Source: Pseudomonadota bacterium (GTDB lineage: Bacteria; Pseudomonadota; Gammaproteobacteria; Burkholderiales; JAJZQI01). Taken from it: a stretch of 64,000 bases of DNA. Below the pieces are notes generated by a model. That model made no database searches. It was not told the DNA's origin and saw nothing but the letters and a program-made list of their open reading frames with translations. Positions 44,986 through 53,628 of the stretch are shown piece by piece. The translations under genes were made by a program, and so were the position numbers. Location: NCBI GenBank assembly GCA_021851875.1, contig JAJZQI010000006.1, positions 62,001 through 126,000 on the forward strand. Direction: 5' to 3'. Position 1 is the first letter of the stretch; each line of letters starts with the position of its first letter.

Positions 44986-46060
44986 ATCGCGCCTGAAACT
45001 GTTTCCCCGCGCAATCGTCAACCGTTGGCTGAAAAGCCGACGGGCGCCCATACACCCTGCTCGAATTCTTGTTGCTCATAATCTGCTGCTGGGCGACACC
45101 CTGATGCTGGCGCCCCTGTTCGCCAAGCTGCGCCAGACTTACCCGCAGGCGGAAATCAGCACGACGGTTAAGCCCGCTTTTCTCGCGCTGTTCAAGGAAA
45201 GACCATATGGCGTGCGAGCGCTAGCTTACGATCCGCGCCGGCCGGAAACCGTCGAGGCGCTGCTGGCCGATACAGGCTATGATATGGCGCTGATACCCGG
45301 CGACAATCGCTACGCCTGGTTGGCGGCTGCCTTGGGCAGCCGATGGATCCGCGCCTTTGCGGAAGACCGGCCGAGCCTGAAATCCGCCGCGGTCGACGAA
45401 ACCGTGGCATACCCCGCCGCTCCCGCCGCATGGAGCGATATGAACGGTTTATTGGCCGCCGGCACGCTCCCGCAACCCTATGCCGTCGGCGACTGGCCGT
45501 CCCCGCCCTGCGAGCCGTTCACCCTGCCGCAGCAGCCTTACGCCGTCTTGCATACCGGCGCCAGCACGCCGCTCAAGCACTGGCCTGCAGAACAATGGCG
45601 CCAGCTTGCCCGCTGGCTCGCCGGCCAGGGTATCCAGCCGGTATGGTCGACCGGACCGGGGGAGGGGGCCATGCTGGCGGATTGGGTCGAAGACGGCCAG
45701 CCATCCTATCCCGGCAACCTGCGCCTGGAGCAGGTGTGGCATCTGGTGGCCAACGCGCGCCTGCTGGTTTGCCCTGATACAGGCGTATCGCACCTGGGCA
45801 AGCTGACCGGCACGCCGACGGTGACATTGTTCGGGCCGGGTGCGGCAGACGTGCACGGCGCGGGAGAATACTGGCGCAACATGCCGTATCGCGCCGTGAC
45901 GGTCACGCCGTTTCCCTGCCGCGATCAGCACGTGCTGTTCGGCCGTCAGATCAGTTGGGTGCGGCGTTGCGGGCGCAGCACGCAGGAATGCGGCGAGCCG
46001 CGCTGCATGCAGGCGATCACGCTCGACAGTGTGCAAACGGCCATAGGGCAAGTATTGTGA
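44969..46060 (+). CDS. GT9 (heptosyltransferase-like) glycosyltransferase
   Basis: 363 residues from ATG 44969, overlapping the previous gene by 17 bases. It shows ARILVAHNLLLGDTLMLAPLFA at the N-terminus and YAVLHTGASTPLKHWPAEQW, then LVCPDTGVSHLGKLTGTPTV of GT9. Near the end there are several Cys residues (FPCRDQH, RRCGRSTQECGEPRC) typical of this group of LPS heptosyltransferases. Confidence 0.82.
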   Translation: MGGRTRSRLKLFPRAIVNRWLKSRRAPIHPARILVAHNLLLGDTLMLAPLFAKLRQTYPQAEISTTVKPAFLALFKERPYGVRALAYDPRRPETVEALLADTGYDMALIPGDNRYAWLAAALGSRWIRAFAEDRPSLKSAAVDETVAYPAAPAAWSDMNGLLAAGTLPQPYAVGDWPSPPCEPFTLPQQPYAVLHTGASTPLKHWPAEQWRQLARWLAGQGIQPVWSTGPGEGAMLADWVEDGQPSYPGNLRLEQVWHLVANARLLVCPDTGVSHLGKLTGTPTVTLFGPGAADVHGAGEYWRNMPYRAVTVTPFPCRDQHVLFGRQISWVRRCGRSTQECGEPRCMQAITLDSVQTAIGQVL

Positions 46061-47193
46061 ATACCTGCTACCAGATCAATCTGATGCAGGGCTATGGCGG
46101 CGGGGAGGTCTACACACGCTTCTTTACGCGCGCCTTGCATGAGCTGGGCTGGCGGCCTGTCGTATACGTCCACCCGGCGGGCCCGTTGCGGCGGCGGCTG
46201 GAGGAGGACGGCGTTGAAACCATTCCGGCGAGGAGCTTCGCAGACGTTGTTCCGCTGCTGCCGCAGGCGTCGTCGATCATCATCTCCCACACCCCGGCGC
46301 TGGGGTCTTTAACCGACTCCCTGGCTAAGCATTTTTGGGCAAGCTTTGCGCACATGCCTTTAACCGGACGCAATCCGGAACCGTTTCGAAAGCCTGATCG
46401 GGTGCTGGGGGTGTCTCGCTACGTTATTCAGACCTTGCGTGCAGCCGGCATTGAGCGGGTTTGGCCGGAGCCGATGTACGGCATCGCCGATCTTGTTCCA
46501 CGTGGAACATCCGGCGGAAAAATCATACGCCATTCCGAATACGACTGGGATACCCGCAAATTCCGCGACCGTCTGCTCGGCTGGCTTGAGCCGCTGGCCG
46601 GCATGATGAGATCTCCTGAAGAATACATCGCACGGCCGGGGCTGACCCTGGGCATCGTTTCACGTCTTACTCCCATCAAACAGTTTCCCGCGATGTTTCA
46701 CCGCCTGGCGCCGGTCCTGCTGCGGCACGAGGCGGTCAATCTGGAGGTGTTCGGCAATGGCGGTTACCGCTCCGTGACCGATCTGAAAAAGGCGCTGGCG
46801 CCGCTGGGACGCCGTGTCCGCTTTTGGGGGCATCAAAGCGATGTGGCCGCCATCTACCGGCAGCTTGACTGCGTTATGTCCGGGCTGCCGGAGAAGGAGG
46901 CGCTGGGACTGAACTTGATCGAGGCGCAGGCGGCCGGCACAGCCGTTGTCGCGGTCAATGCGCCGCCGTTTACCGAAACGGTCAAGCACGGCGTAACCGG
47001 CTGGCTGTATACCGACCCGCGAGAGGACCGCGGAGAGGATTTTGAACGCTTGATCCGCCGCTTGCTGGATGGCGCGCAATTGGACCACGGCAGGGCGGAA
47101 GAGCATTTACAGCAGTTTTCACAGACGGCATTTCGGCAACGGGTACACGATCTGATGCAGGCATTGGCGAGCGGCCGGCAGAAAAATGCATGA
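46057..47193 (+). CDS. GT4-type glycosyltransferase
   Basis: 378 residues, GTG start at 46057 sharing GTGA with the preceding stop. The N-terminus NTCYQINLMQGYGGGEVYT is a GT4 acceptor-domain start, and the C-terminal half has LGIVSRLTPIKQFPAMFHRL and GLPEKEALGLNLIEAQAAG with the EX7E-like donor site. A perfect parS lies inside it (46494-46509), encoding residues of LVPRGTSG. Confidence 0.82.
   Translation: MNTCYQINLMQGYGGGEVYTRFFTRALHELGWRPVVYVHPAGPLRRRLEEDGVETIPARSFADVVPLLPQASSIIISHTPALGSLTDSLAKHFWASFAHMPLTGRNPEPFRKPDRVLGVSRYVIQTLRAAGIERVWPEPMYGIADLVPRGTSGGKIIRHSEYDWDTRKFRDRLLGWLEPLAGMMRSPEEYIARPGLTLGIVSRLTPIKQFPAMFHRLAPVLLRHEAVNLEVFGNGGYRSVTDLKKALAPLGRRVRFWGHQSDVAAIYRQLDCVMSGLPEKEALGLNLIEAQAAGTAVVAVNAPPFTETVKHGVTGWLYTDPREDRGEDFERLIRRLLDGAQLDHGRAEEHLQQFSQTAFRQRVHDLMQALASGRQKNA
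46494..46509. promoter_or_regulatory. parS site inside a glycosyltransferase gene
   Basis: TGTTCCACGTGGAACA, a perfect palindrome and a known parS variant, within coding sequence about 21 kb from the probable oriC. Confidence 0.85.
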
Positions 47194-47285
47194 CGGGGTA
47201 GCCACAGGGATTCACAGTTGGGCTGCATTTATGCAGAATGGCGCTCAATGGATGCGCCAAGCGCAGTGACAAGAGAAAATCAAAC

Positions 47286-47891
47286 ATGAAAATACTCAAC
47301 CCGGCCGTGTCGCGGGCCCTCGCTGCGGGGGAAAAAATAAAACTGAATATCGGCGGCGGCAGCACCAAAAAAGAAGGCTACTTCAACATCGACATCGTCG
47401 AGTTGCCCGAGGTCGATATCGTGGCCAACCTGAACGAACCCTTGTCGCTGTTGCCGGACAACAGTGTCGAGCGTGTATATACCTGCCATGTGCTGGAGCA
47501 TGTCAGCAATCTGCTTGGGCTGATGGAAGAGCTGCATCGCGTTTGCACCGCCGAAGCGGAACTGGAAATCATCGTGCCGCACTTTTCCAACCCGCTGTAT
47601 TATTCCGATCCCACACACGTACGGCCGTGGGGCATTTACACCATTGCCTACTTCATGGACAAGGACGACCAGGTGGGCAGGAAAGTGCCAAGCTATTACT
47701 CCAAGGCCCGTTTCCGGCTCCTGTCGCGCAAGATCGTATTTGCCCGCACCAACCTGCTCGACCGCTTATTCGTACCGCTTTTACGCAGCGTACTCAATCG
47801 CTGGTTCAGCGCGCTGGAAGTGTATGAACGCCGCTGGACATGGATTTACCCCGCCTGGGAATTGCAGATGCGCATCAGGCCGAAGAAGTAG
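47286..47891 (+). CDS. SAM-dependent methyltransferase-like protein
   Basis: 201 residues from ATG 47286. It has a glycine-rich start KIKLNIGGGSTKKEGYFNID and the class I pattern YTCHVLEHVSNLLGLMEELH with acidic SAM-contact residues. The C-terminal third is rich in Arg and Trp and may contact membrane or a lipid-linked substrate. In an LPS cluster it may methylate or phospho-modify a core sugar; the substrate is not known. Confidence 0.72.
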   Translation: MKILNPAVSRALAAGEKIKLNIGGGSTKKEGYFNIDIVELPEVDIVANLNEPLSLLPDNSVERVYTCHVLEHVSNLLGLMEELHRVCTAEAELEIIVPHFSNPLYYSDPTHVRPWGIYTIAYFMDKDDQVGRKVPSYYSKARFRLLSRKIVFARTNLLDRLFVPLLRSVLNRWFSALEVYERRWTWIYPAWELQMRIRPKK

Positions 47892-47906
47892 CGCAGGATC
47901 GAGCGC

Positions 47907-48887
47907 GTGGACCGACCGAACGACCATCAAACGACAGCGGAAATTGCCCCGCTTATCGTATTTAATAGCCGTAAGGGCGCTGATGCGCTCAAATACAGTC
48001 TGCGTGAAGCAGGCTGTCAGCTGATCGAGGATTGCTGGCAGCCGACTTGTTTACAAAAACACCAGCCCCGGGCCATTGTGCTCGATTTTTATGAAGCGGT
48101 GCGCAATCTGTGGCGCACACGGCAGCTCAAGCGTTGGGCAAGCAAAAACGGCGTCAGGGTGGCTGTGCTCGATCGGGATGCGCCATGGCACCGCGGCGTC
48201 CGCCGCTGGCGTCTGGCGCTGTTCGGCTGGCTTAAACTGGCGGACATCTACGCAAGCCATTCCCTTCAGGCGGGCGAAAAGTGGGCCGCGCAAGTCGAAT
48301 ATTTTCCCAACGCGGCCAACCTGCCGTATTACGGGCTTGGCGGCAAAAGCCTCGCCGACCTGCGAAAGCCGGAAAATTACCGCTATGACGTCAGTTTTCT
48401 CGGCAACCTCAATGCACAGCGTTACCCGGAGCATACCGAGCGCGCGGCCTTTTTTCGCAGGCTCGAGCCGATGCTGCAGCAACAGGGCATCAGTTATCTG
48501 TTCGCCGACAGCGCAGGCATGACGGTAACGGAACAGGTCGACCTGATCCAGAGCAGCAAAATCAATATCAATTACGGCGCTGCCTGCGATTCGAGCGGAG
48601 TAAAAAGCTGGGGTTTGCCGGAGCGTTGTTACGGCGTACCGGCGTGCGGGGGATTTTTGTTGTCGGACAAGCGCGAGCACGCCGGCAAAGACTTCGAGCC
48701 GAAGACGGAGTGGGCCGATTTCTCCGATTTACATAATTGTGTAAACCAGATTCGCTACTATCTGGAACACTTTGAGCGGGCAAGGCAGGTTGCCGAAGCC
48801 GCACATGTGCGGGTAATGCGGGATCATACATATACAAATCGCGCCTTGCAGCTCATGGCGATGCTGAACGTGACAAACAAACAATAA
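47907..48887 (+). CDS. CgeB-like glycosyltransferase family protein
   Basis: 326 residues, GTG start with AGGA nine bases upstream. The C-terminal part KININYGAACDSSGVKSWGL, then ERCYGVPACGGFLLSD and the closing RVMRDHTYTNRALQLM match CgeB-type glycosyl transferase group 1 proteins. The N-terminal part holds IVLDFYEAVRNL and AVLDRDAPWHRG. The role in LPS is inferred from location only. Confidence 0.75.
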   Translation: MDRPNDHQTTAEIAPLIVFNSRKGADALKYSLREAGCQLIEDCWQPTCLQKHQPRAIVLDFYEAVRNLWRTRQLKRWASKNGVRVAVLDRDAPWHRGVRRWRLALFGWLKLADIYASHSLQAGEKWAAQVEYFPNAANLPYYGLGGKSLADLRKPENYRYDVSFLGNLNAQRYPEHTERAAFFRRLEPMLQQQGISYLFADSAGMTVTEQVDLIQSSKININYGAACDSSGVKSWGLPERCYGVPACGGFLLSDKREHAGKDFEPKTEWADFSDLHNCVNQIRYYLEHFERARQVAEAAHVRVMRDHTYTNRALQLMAMLNVTNKQ

Positions 48888-48975
48888 ACAGTTTAATTGT
48901 TTCCAGATGTAACGGCCAAACACGTCAGCAGGGTTTTAAGGTACCATTAACGCAATTCAGGAGCCACTTATAACT

Positions 48976-50415
48976 ATGCTTATTCCCGTCATTCTTTGCG
49001 GCGGAGCCGGCACCCGGCTTTGGCCCGTGTCCCGCGAACTGCACCCGAAGCCTTTCATGCGTCTGGCAGACGGCGAAAGCCTGCTGCAAAAAGCCTTCAT
49101 CCGGGCGGGCAAGCAAAAGGATGTGGCTGAAATCATGGTGGTAACCAACCGCGAACTGTATTTCAAAACCGAAGACGACCTGCAGGCGGTCAATGCGGAC
49201 AAGTTGCCCATTTCCTATATTCTGGAACCTTTCGGGCGCAATACCGCGCCCGCCATCGCCAGCGCAGCGTTGCAAATCGCCGAGCGGCATGGAGAGGATG
49301 CCACCTTGCTGGTGCTCGCCGCCGACCATCTGATCAGCAAAGAAGCGGCGTTTACGGCGGCCGTGGAGCAGGCTGTTGCGCTGGCGCAACAGGGAATGCT
49401 GGTCACCTTCGGCATCCGGCCGGATGCGCCGGAGACGGGTTTCGGCTATATCGAGGCGGATGGGCACAAAGTCGTGCGGTTCGTGGAAAAACCGAATTTG
49501 GAAAAAGCCGCGGAATACCTCGGCAGCGGTAAATTCCTGTGGAACTCCGGCATGTTCTGCTTCCGCGCCGGAGACATCATCGCAGAACTCAAACAGCATG
49601 CGGCCGATTTGCTTGACGCCATGCGCGACACGCTCGGGCACTCGAAAAACAGCGCCGGCAGAGGTTTTGTGCATATCGAGCTCAGCCCGGATCATTTTAA
49701 GGACGTGCCGGATATTTCCGTCGATTACGCCGTGATGGAGCCGTCGACCCGTGTGGGCGTGGTCGCCTGCGATATCGGCTGGAGCGACATCGGCTCGTGG
49801 AATGCCATGAGCGAACTCACGGCCGCCGATGCGCAGGGAAACCGCATCGACGGCGAAGCGCTGCTGCACGACGTGAACAACTGCTACATCAAGAGCGACG
49901 AGCGGATAGTCGGCGCGGTAGGCGTCAACGACCTGATCATCATCGACACGCCGGATGCGTTGCTGGTGGCGGACAAAGACCGCGTGCAGGATGTTAAGAG
50001 CATTGTCGGCCAGCTCAAACAGGCCGGTCACGAGGCCTACAAAATCCACCGCACCGCCCATCGTCCATGGGGCACCTACACCGTGCTGGAAGAGGGCAAC
50101 CGCTTCAAGATCAAGCGCATTGTCGTCAAGCCGGGCGCCTCCCTATCCATGCAAATGCACCACCACCGCAGCGAACACTGGATCGTGGTGTGCGGCATGG
50201 CCAAAGTGGTCAATGGCGACAAAGAGCTGTTCGTCAACACCAACGAATCGACTTTCATCCCGGCCGGTCACAGACACCGGCTGGAAAACCCCGGCGTGCT
50301 CGATCTGGTCATGATCGAGGTGCAAAGCGGCGATTATCTGGGCGAAGACGATATCGTGCGCTTTGAAGACCGCTATGGACGGGTGGAGTCCGGCAAAGAG
50401 AGCAAGCAGCTCTGA
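48976..50415 (+). CDS. manC: Mannose-1-phosphate guanylyltransferase / mannose-6-phosphate isomerase
   Basis: 479 residues. The nucleotidyltransferase N-terminus has VILCGGAGTRLWPVSRE and HPKPFMRL, and FVEKPNLEKA; the C-terminal cupin (about 355-470) shows RPWGTYTVLEEGNRFKIKRI and QMHHHRSEHW with metal-binding histidines. It makes GDP-mannose, the precursor used by gmd downstream. AGGAG lies 13 bases before the ATG. The 88-base gap before it may carry the O-antigen promoter. Confidence 0.93.
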   Translation: MLIPVILCGGAGTRLWPVSRELHPKPFMRLADGESLLQKAFIRAGKQKDVAEIMVVTNRELYFKTEDDLQAVNADKLPISYILEPFGRNTAPAIASAALQIAERHGEDATLLVLAADHLISKEAAFTAAVEQAVALAQQGMLVTFGIRPDAPETGFGYIEADGHKVVRFVEKPNLEKAAEYLGSGKFLWNSGMFCFRAGDIIAELKQHAADLLDAMRDTLGHSKNSAGRGFVHIELSPDHFKDVPDISVDYAVMEPSTRVGVVACDIGWSDIGSWNAMSELTAADAQGNRIDGEALLHDVNNCYIKSDERIVGAVGVNDLIIIDTPDALLVADKDRVQDVKSIVGQLKQAGHEAYKIHRTAHRPWGTYTVLEEGNRFKIKRIVVKPGASLSMQMHHHRSEHWIVVCGMAKVVNGDKELFVNTNESTFIPAGHRHRLENPGVLDLVMIEVQSGDYLGEDDIVRFEDRYGRVESGKESKQL

Positions 50416-50714
50416 TGCGACTGACGCCGCAACAAATCCAAGCGATACGCGCTGCCACTGCAGAGCTGGCCGGCAGTGATGCCAAGGTACGCGTATTTGG
50501 CTCGCGGCTGGACGACACAAAGCGGGGCGGCGATGTGGATTTGTTGCTGGAAATGCCGCTGCCGGTTGATCAGCCGGCTCTTCTTGCGGCCAGGCTGGCG
50601 GCGGAAATTTCCCGGCTGATGCATGGGCGCAAGGTCGACATTATTGTTGCTGCGCCGAATCTGCAACACCTTCCCATACATGATGTCGCGCGGCGGGAAG
50701 GGGTGTTGCTATGA
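50415..50714 (+). CDS. MNT nucleotidyltransferase, MntA-type antitoxin (module 1)
   Basis: 99 residues. Minimal nucleotidyltransferase with G29S30 and the acidic pair D40xD42 (GSRLDDTKRGGDVDLLLE). MNT proteins paired with HEPN toxins act as antitoxins; the characterised Shewanella MntA adds AMP to the HepT toxin. It overlaps the manC stop by one base and the toxin gene by four. Confidence 0.82.
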   Translation: MRLTPQQIQAIRAATAELAGSDAKVRVFGSRLDDTKRGGDVDLLLEMPLPVDQPALLAARLAAEISRLMHGRKVDIIVAAPNLQHLPIHDVARREGVLL

Positions 50715-51196
50715 CGCGCCAGCCCAATCCCCGTCTGGCATTTTTGTCTCGTGTTGTGAAAAAAGAACTGCAGCATGTGCTGAGTACCGATACGCGGCTC
50801 TTTGCGGAACCTTTCACCGTGGAACGCGCCCGGCGACTTGAGTCGGATCCGGATTTGGCCGAACGGGTAGAGGCTTTCGTCAGCCGCTTCGGGCGTTTGC
50901 AGGACACCGTGGGAGACAAGCTCCTGCCGGCCTTGCTCGCAGCGCTTGGGGAAAATCCCCGCAGCCACATCGACAACCTCGACAGGGCGGAGCGCCTGGG
51001 ACTGATAACCTCTGCGGATGAGTGGTATACCGTCAGATCGCTCCGTAATCAAATGGTGCACGAATACATCGAGGATCTGTTTATTCTTGCCAATGCATTG
51101 CAATCAGCGCATAACTACGTGCCGCAGCTTGTTATCAGCGCTCAGGCAATGCTGCGCGAGATTGAGCAACGCGGCTTAACAGGGTCAGCCGCATGA
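50711..51196 (+). CDS. HEPN ribonuclease toxin, HepT-like (module 1)
   Basis: 161 residues, all-helical. The RX4HXY motif of HepT toxins is present as RNQMVHEY: R112 and H117 are the RNase residues and Y119 the predicted AMPylation target. Overlap with the MNT gene indicates co-translation. Apparently intact. Confidence 0.8.
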   Translation: MTRQPNPRLAFLSRVVKKELQHVLSTDTRLFAEPFTVERARRLESDPDLAERVEAFVSRFGRLQDTVGDKLLPALLAALGENPRSHIDNLDRAERLGLITSADEWYTVRSLRNQMVHEYIEDLFILANALQSAHNYVPQLVISAQAMLREIEQRGLTGSAA

Positions 51197-51246
51197 CGAG
51201 TAGAGCCGCAGCCGGCACGATACCGAACTACAGCGAGGAGCCTGCC

Positions 51247-51351
51247 ATGATCATGCGTCAGCTGAATCGCCGGCCGCGAAAACGCCTCAACTGGAAAACC
51301 CCTCACGAGGTTTTTATGCAATCACTCAACCGCGTTGCGCTTCGTGATTGA
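51247..51351 (+). pseudogene. IS30-family transposase C-terminal remnant
   Basis: Thirty-four codons read MIMRQLNRRPRKRLNWKTP, then HEVFMQSLNRVALRD and a stop. The LNRRPRK-NWKTPHEVF string and VALR end are those of IS30-family transposases. Nothing else of the element is left, and no inverted repeats were found. It separates two related MNT/HEPN pairs. Confidence 0.85.
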
Positions 51352-51368
51352 ATTTGCCAGGAACAATA

Positions 51369-51668
51369 ATGCGCCTCACCCCCTTGCAACGGCAAGTCAT
51401 ACTCGAAGCCGCCAAAAATAGTTTTGGCGATCAAATGACCGTGCGTCTGTTCGGTTCTCGCACGGATGACACGAAGCAGGGCGGTGATATCGATTTGTTG
51501 GTGGAAAGCCCTGTGGCAATAGAAAACAAAGTCGAAAAAAAATGCCGAATGGCTGCCTATATTCTGAAACAATTGGGTGAGCAGAAAATAGATATTCTGG
51601 TGCTGGACGAGAGCACGCCAGGCGCGCCCGTCTATACACAGGCCAAACAAACGGGAATTCCATTGTGA
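51369..51668 (+). CDS. MNT nucleotidyltransferase, MntA-type antitoxin (module 2)
   Basis: 99 residues from ATG 51369. Same layout as module 1: MRLTPLQRQ, G29S30 and D40xD42 in FGSRTDDTKQGGDIDLLVE. The two proteins are clearly related. It overlaps the following HEPN gene by four bases (GTGA). Confidence 0.82.
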   Translation: MRLTPLQRQVILEAAKNSFGDQMTVRLFGSRTDDTKQGGDIDLLVESPVAIENKVEKKCRMAAYILKQLGEQKIDILVLDESTPGAPVYTQAKQTGIPL

Positions 51669-52205
51669 GTCAGAATGCATTGGCCATGGAGCGGCAGCGT
51701 CTGGGCGCCACGCTGGAAACCGTGCGGCGTGAGGGGGTGCGCCTGCTGTATAGCCAGCAAGGGCTGGCGTGTCAAACAACAGACAAGCGCCGGGTCGTCG
51801 AATTGGAAAACAACCCGGCAATGGCCGAAAGACTCGAAGCGTTCGTATCCCGTTATTCCAGAATGCAAGACACCATCGGAGAGAAGCTCCTGCCGCATTG
51901 GCTGCACGCCCAAGGCGAGCGTACAACAACGCTGATCGACACGCTTAATCGCGCTGAAAGGCTGCAAATTATAAATGCAAATTATAAATAGCGCAGACCG
52001 CTGGATCGCAGCGCGTCAGCTGCGCAACAGTTTGATACATGAATACATGACCGATCCGGATGAGTTTGCCCAAGCAATTGGACTTGCAAACGTTGAAGCG
52101 ACTGAACCGGTCAATGTTTATAACCGCATACTGGAACAGGTAAAACAATTCATGCAACTTCCAGGCAGTCTTGCCCCTTTGAAAAATACACACCATGATA
52201 AGTAG
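51665..52205 (+). pseudogene. HEPN toxin gene broken by a 13-bp duplication (module 2)
   Basis: The 5' part (51665-51991) encodes 108 residues and then stops after RLQIINANYK. A 3' part in another frame (51975-52205) reads MQIINSADRW and carries the toxin motif RNSLIHEY. Removing one copy of the 13-base repeat at 51963-51989 restores one frame of about 175 residues reading RLQIINSADRW. The 3' part has its own ATG and could still be translated as a 76-residue fragment. It overlaps wzm by 11 bases. Confidence 0.85.
51963..51989 (+). repeat. 13-bp tandem duplication in the second HEPN gene
   Basis: GCAAATTATAAAT occurs twice in direct succession (51964-51976, 51977-51989). Thirteen is not a multiple of three, so the duplication shifts the frame. 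Confidence 0.95.
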
Positions 52206-52995
52206 CGCCTCACTCAAAGCAGTCTGGAATTTTCGCGGGTTCGTGCTGGGCAGCGTCCGGCGCGAATTCCAGCTCAAATACCGCGGCTCCATGCTGGGCA
52301 TAGCGTGGACAGTATTGCAGCCGTTGGCCATGATCATTGTTTACACGGTGATCTTCTCCGAGGTCATGAAAGCGAAATTGCCCGGTGTGGAGGGTTCGTT
52401 TGCCTACAGCATCCACTTATGCGCCGGACTGCTTACCTGGGGATTGTTCGCCGAAATTGTCCAGCGCGGCCAATCCGTGTTTCTGGACAATGCCAATCTG
52501 CTGAAAAAAATCAATTTCCCGCGATTAACATTACCCCTCATTGTGGTGAGCAGCGCCTTGCTCAATTTCGCGATCATTTTCGGTTTGTTTTTGCTGTTTC
52601 TGCTTATCAGCGGCAATCTGCCAGGCATAAGTATTGTCGCCATCATTCCTTTGCTTGTTGTGCAAGTGTTGTTCGCCGTTGGGCTGGGTGTGGCCCTGGG
52701 GGTCCTCAACGTATTTTTCAGGGATGTCGGGCAGCTGTCCGGCGTGCTTATGCAATTCTGGTTCTGGGCCACGCCTGTCGTTTATCCGGTCAGCATTCTG
52801 CCCGATTGGGCTCAGACATGGATGCAGTTCAACCCCATGTATCACTTGATAAAGGGATACCAGGACATTTTCGTTGTACACCAATGGCCGGAATGGAAAA
52901 GCCTTGCGGTGGTCACCGGCCTGTCGGTCTTGCTTGCCGTGTTTGCGCTGCACCTGTTTCGCAAGCGCGCGGGCGAAATCGTGGACGAACTGTGA
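52195..52995 (+). CDS. wzm: O-polysaccharide ABC exporter permease (Wzm)
   Basis: 266 residues, about six membrane helices, ABC-2 type. It begins with an amphipathic segment and REFQLKYRGSMLGIAWTVLQP, typical of Wzm/KpsM/TagG permeases, and has WFWATPVVYPVSILPDW near the end. With Wzt it exports a complete lipid-linked polysaccharide. A VapBC pair separates it from wzt. Confidence 0.92.
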   Translation: MISSASLKAVWNFRGFVLGSVRREFQLKYRGSMLGIAWTVLQPLAMIIVYTVIFSEVMKAKLPGVEGSFAYSIHLCAGLLTWGLFAEIVQRGQSVFLDNANLLKKINFPRLTLPLIVVSSALLNFAIIFGLFLLFLLISGNLPGISIVAIIPLLVVQVLFAVGLGVALGVLNVFFRDVGQLSGVLMQFWFWATPVVYPVSILPDWAQTWMQFNPMYHLIKGYQDIFVVHQWPEWKSLAVVTGLSVLLAVFALHLFRKRAGEIVDEL

Positions 52996-53023
52996 TTCAT
53001 CAAAATATGTCATCATGCGGTGA

Positions 53024-53046
53024 TATAATTGATGCACAAAATGCAT
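53024..53046 (+). promoter_or_regulatory. Promoter -10 and possible operator of vapBC
   Basis: TATAAT (53024-53029) is a consensus -10, although no good -35 is seen. It is followed by ATGCA-CAAAA-TGCAT (53032-53046), an inverted repeat at the expected transcription start, where a VapB dimer could bind for autoregulation. Confidence 0.45.
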
Positions 53047-53061
53047 TTGTCGGAGTCTAGC

Positions 53062-53259
53062 ATGAGAACAACCTTGGCCCTTGATGACGACCTTGTCGCC
53101 AAAGCGCAAATCATGACCGGCCTTAAAGAAAAATCCGCGCTGATCAGAGAGGCCCTCAAGGCGCTCATTGAACGCGAAAGCGCTCACAGGCTTGCGCTGC
53201 TGGGTGGCAGCGAGCCGGATATCGGAGCAATACCCAGGCGGCAAATGGAGCAACAGTGA
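53062..53259 (+). CDS. vapB: VapB-type antitoxin
   Basis: 65 residues from ATG 53062, with GGAG at six-base spacing. RTTLALDDDLVAKAQIMTG and SALIREALKALIERE form a ribbon-helix-helix DNA-binding start; the C-terminal tail would block VapC. The GTGA overlap with vapC shows coupling. Confidence 0.85.
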   Translation: MRTTLALDDDLVAKAQIMTGLKEKSALIREALKALIERESAHRLALLGGSEPDIGAIPRRQMEQQ

Positions 53260-53627
53260 TTCTCGTTGATACATCAATCTGGATCGATCACCTGCGTAGC
53301 AGCAATGCCGCATTGGCCAGCCTGCTGATGGCTGGTCAAGTACTGCTTCACCCTTTTGTAATAGGCGAACTGGCTCTTGGCAGCGTACAACGGCGAGACA
53401 GCCTGCTTGATGTGCTCAACTGCATGCCACGTGTTACGGTCGCATCTGACGCTGAGGTCATGATGTTTATAAATCAAAACAAGTTGTACGGCCGAGGTAT
53501 CGGCTATATCGATGCGCACCTTCTCGCAAGCGTGCGGCTTACCCCGGGCACCCGACTTTGGTCACGCGACAAACGACTCGGTGCCACGGCAGAACAGTTG
53601 GGTTTGCTGGTCTCGGTAGAGCATTAA
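53256..53627 (+). CDS. vapC: VapC-type PIN-domain toxin
   Basis: 123 residues, GTG start. PIN acidic residues are D5 in ILVDTSIWIDHL, E38 in VIGELALGS, D86 in IGYIDAHLLAS and D105 in LWSRDKRL, so it should be an active, metal-dependent RNase. It ends one base before wzt starts. Confidence 0.88.
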   Translation: MILVDTSIWIDHLRSSNAALASLLMAGQVLLHPFVIGELALGSVQRRDSLLDVLNCMPRVTVASDAEVMMFINQNKLYGRGIGYIDAHLLASVRLTPGTRLWSRDKRLGATAEQLGLLVSVEH

Positions 53628-53628
53628 A

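Noticed and set aside
51247-51351. A functional small gene of 34 codons
   Set aside because: The sequence is the end of an IS30 transposase, so it is a remnant.
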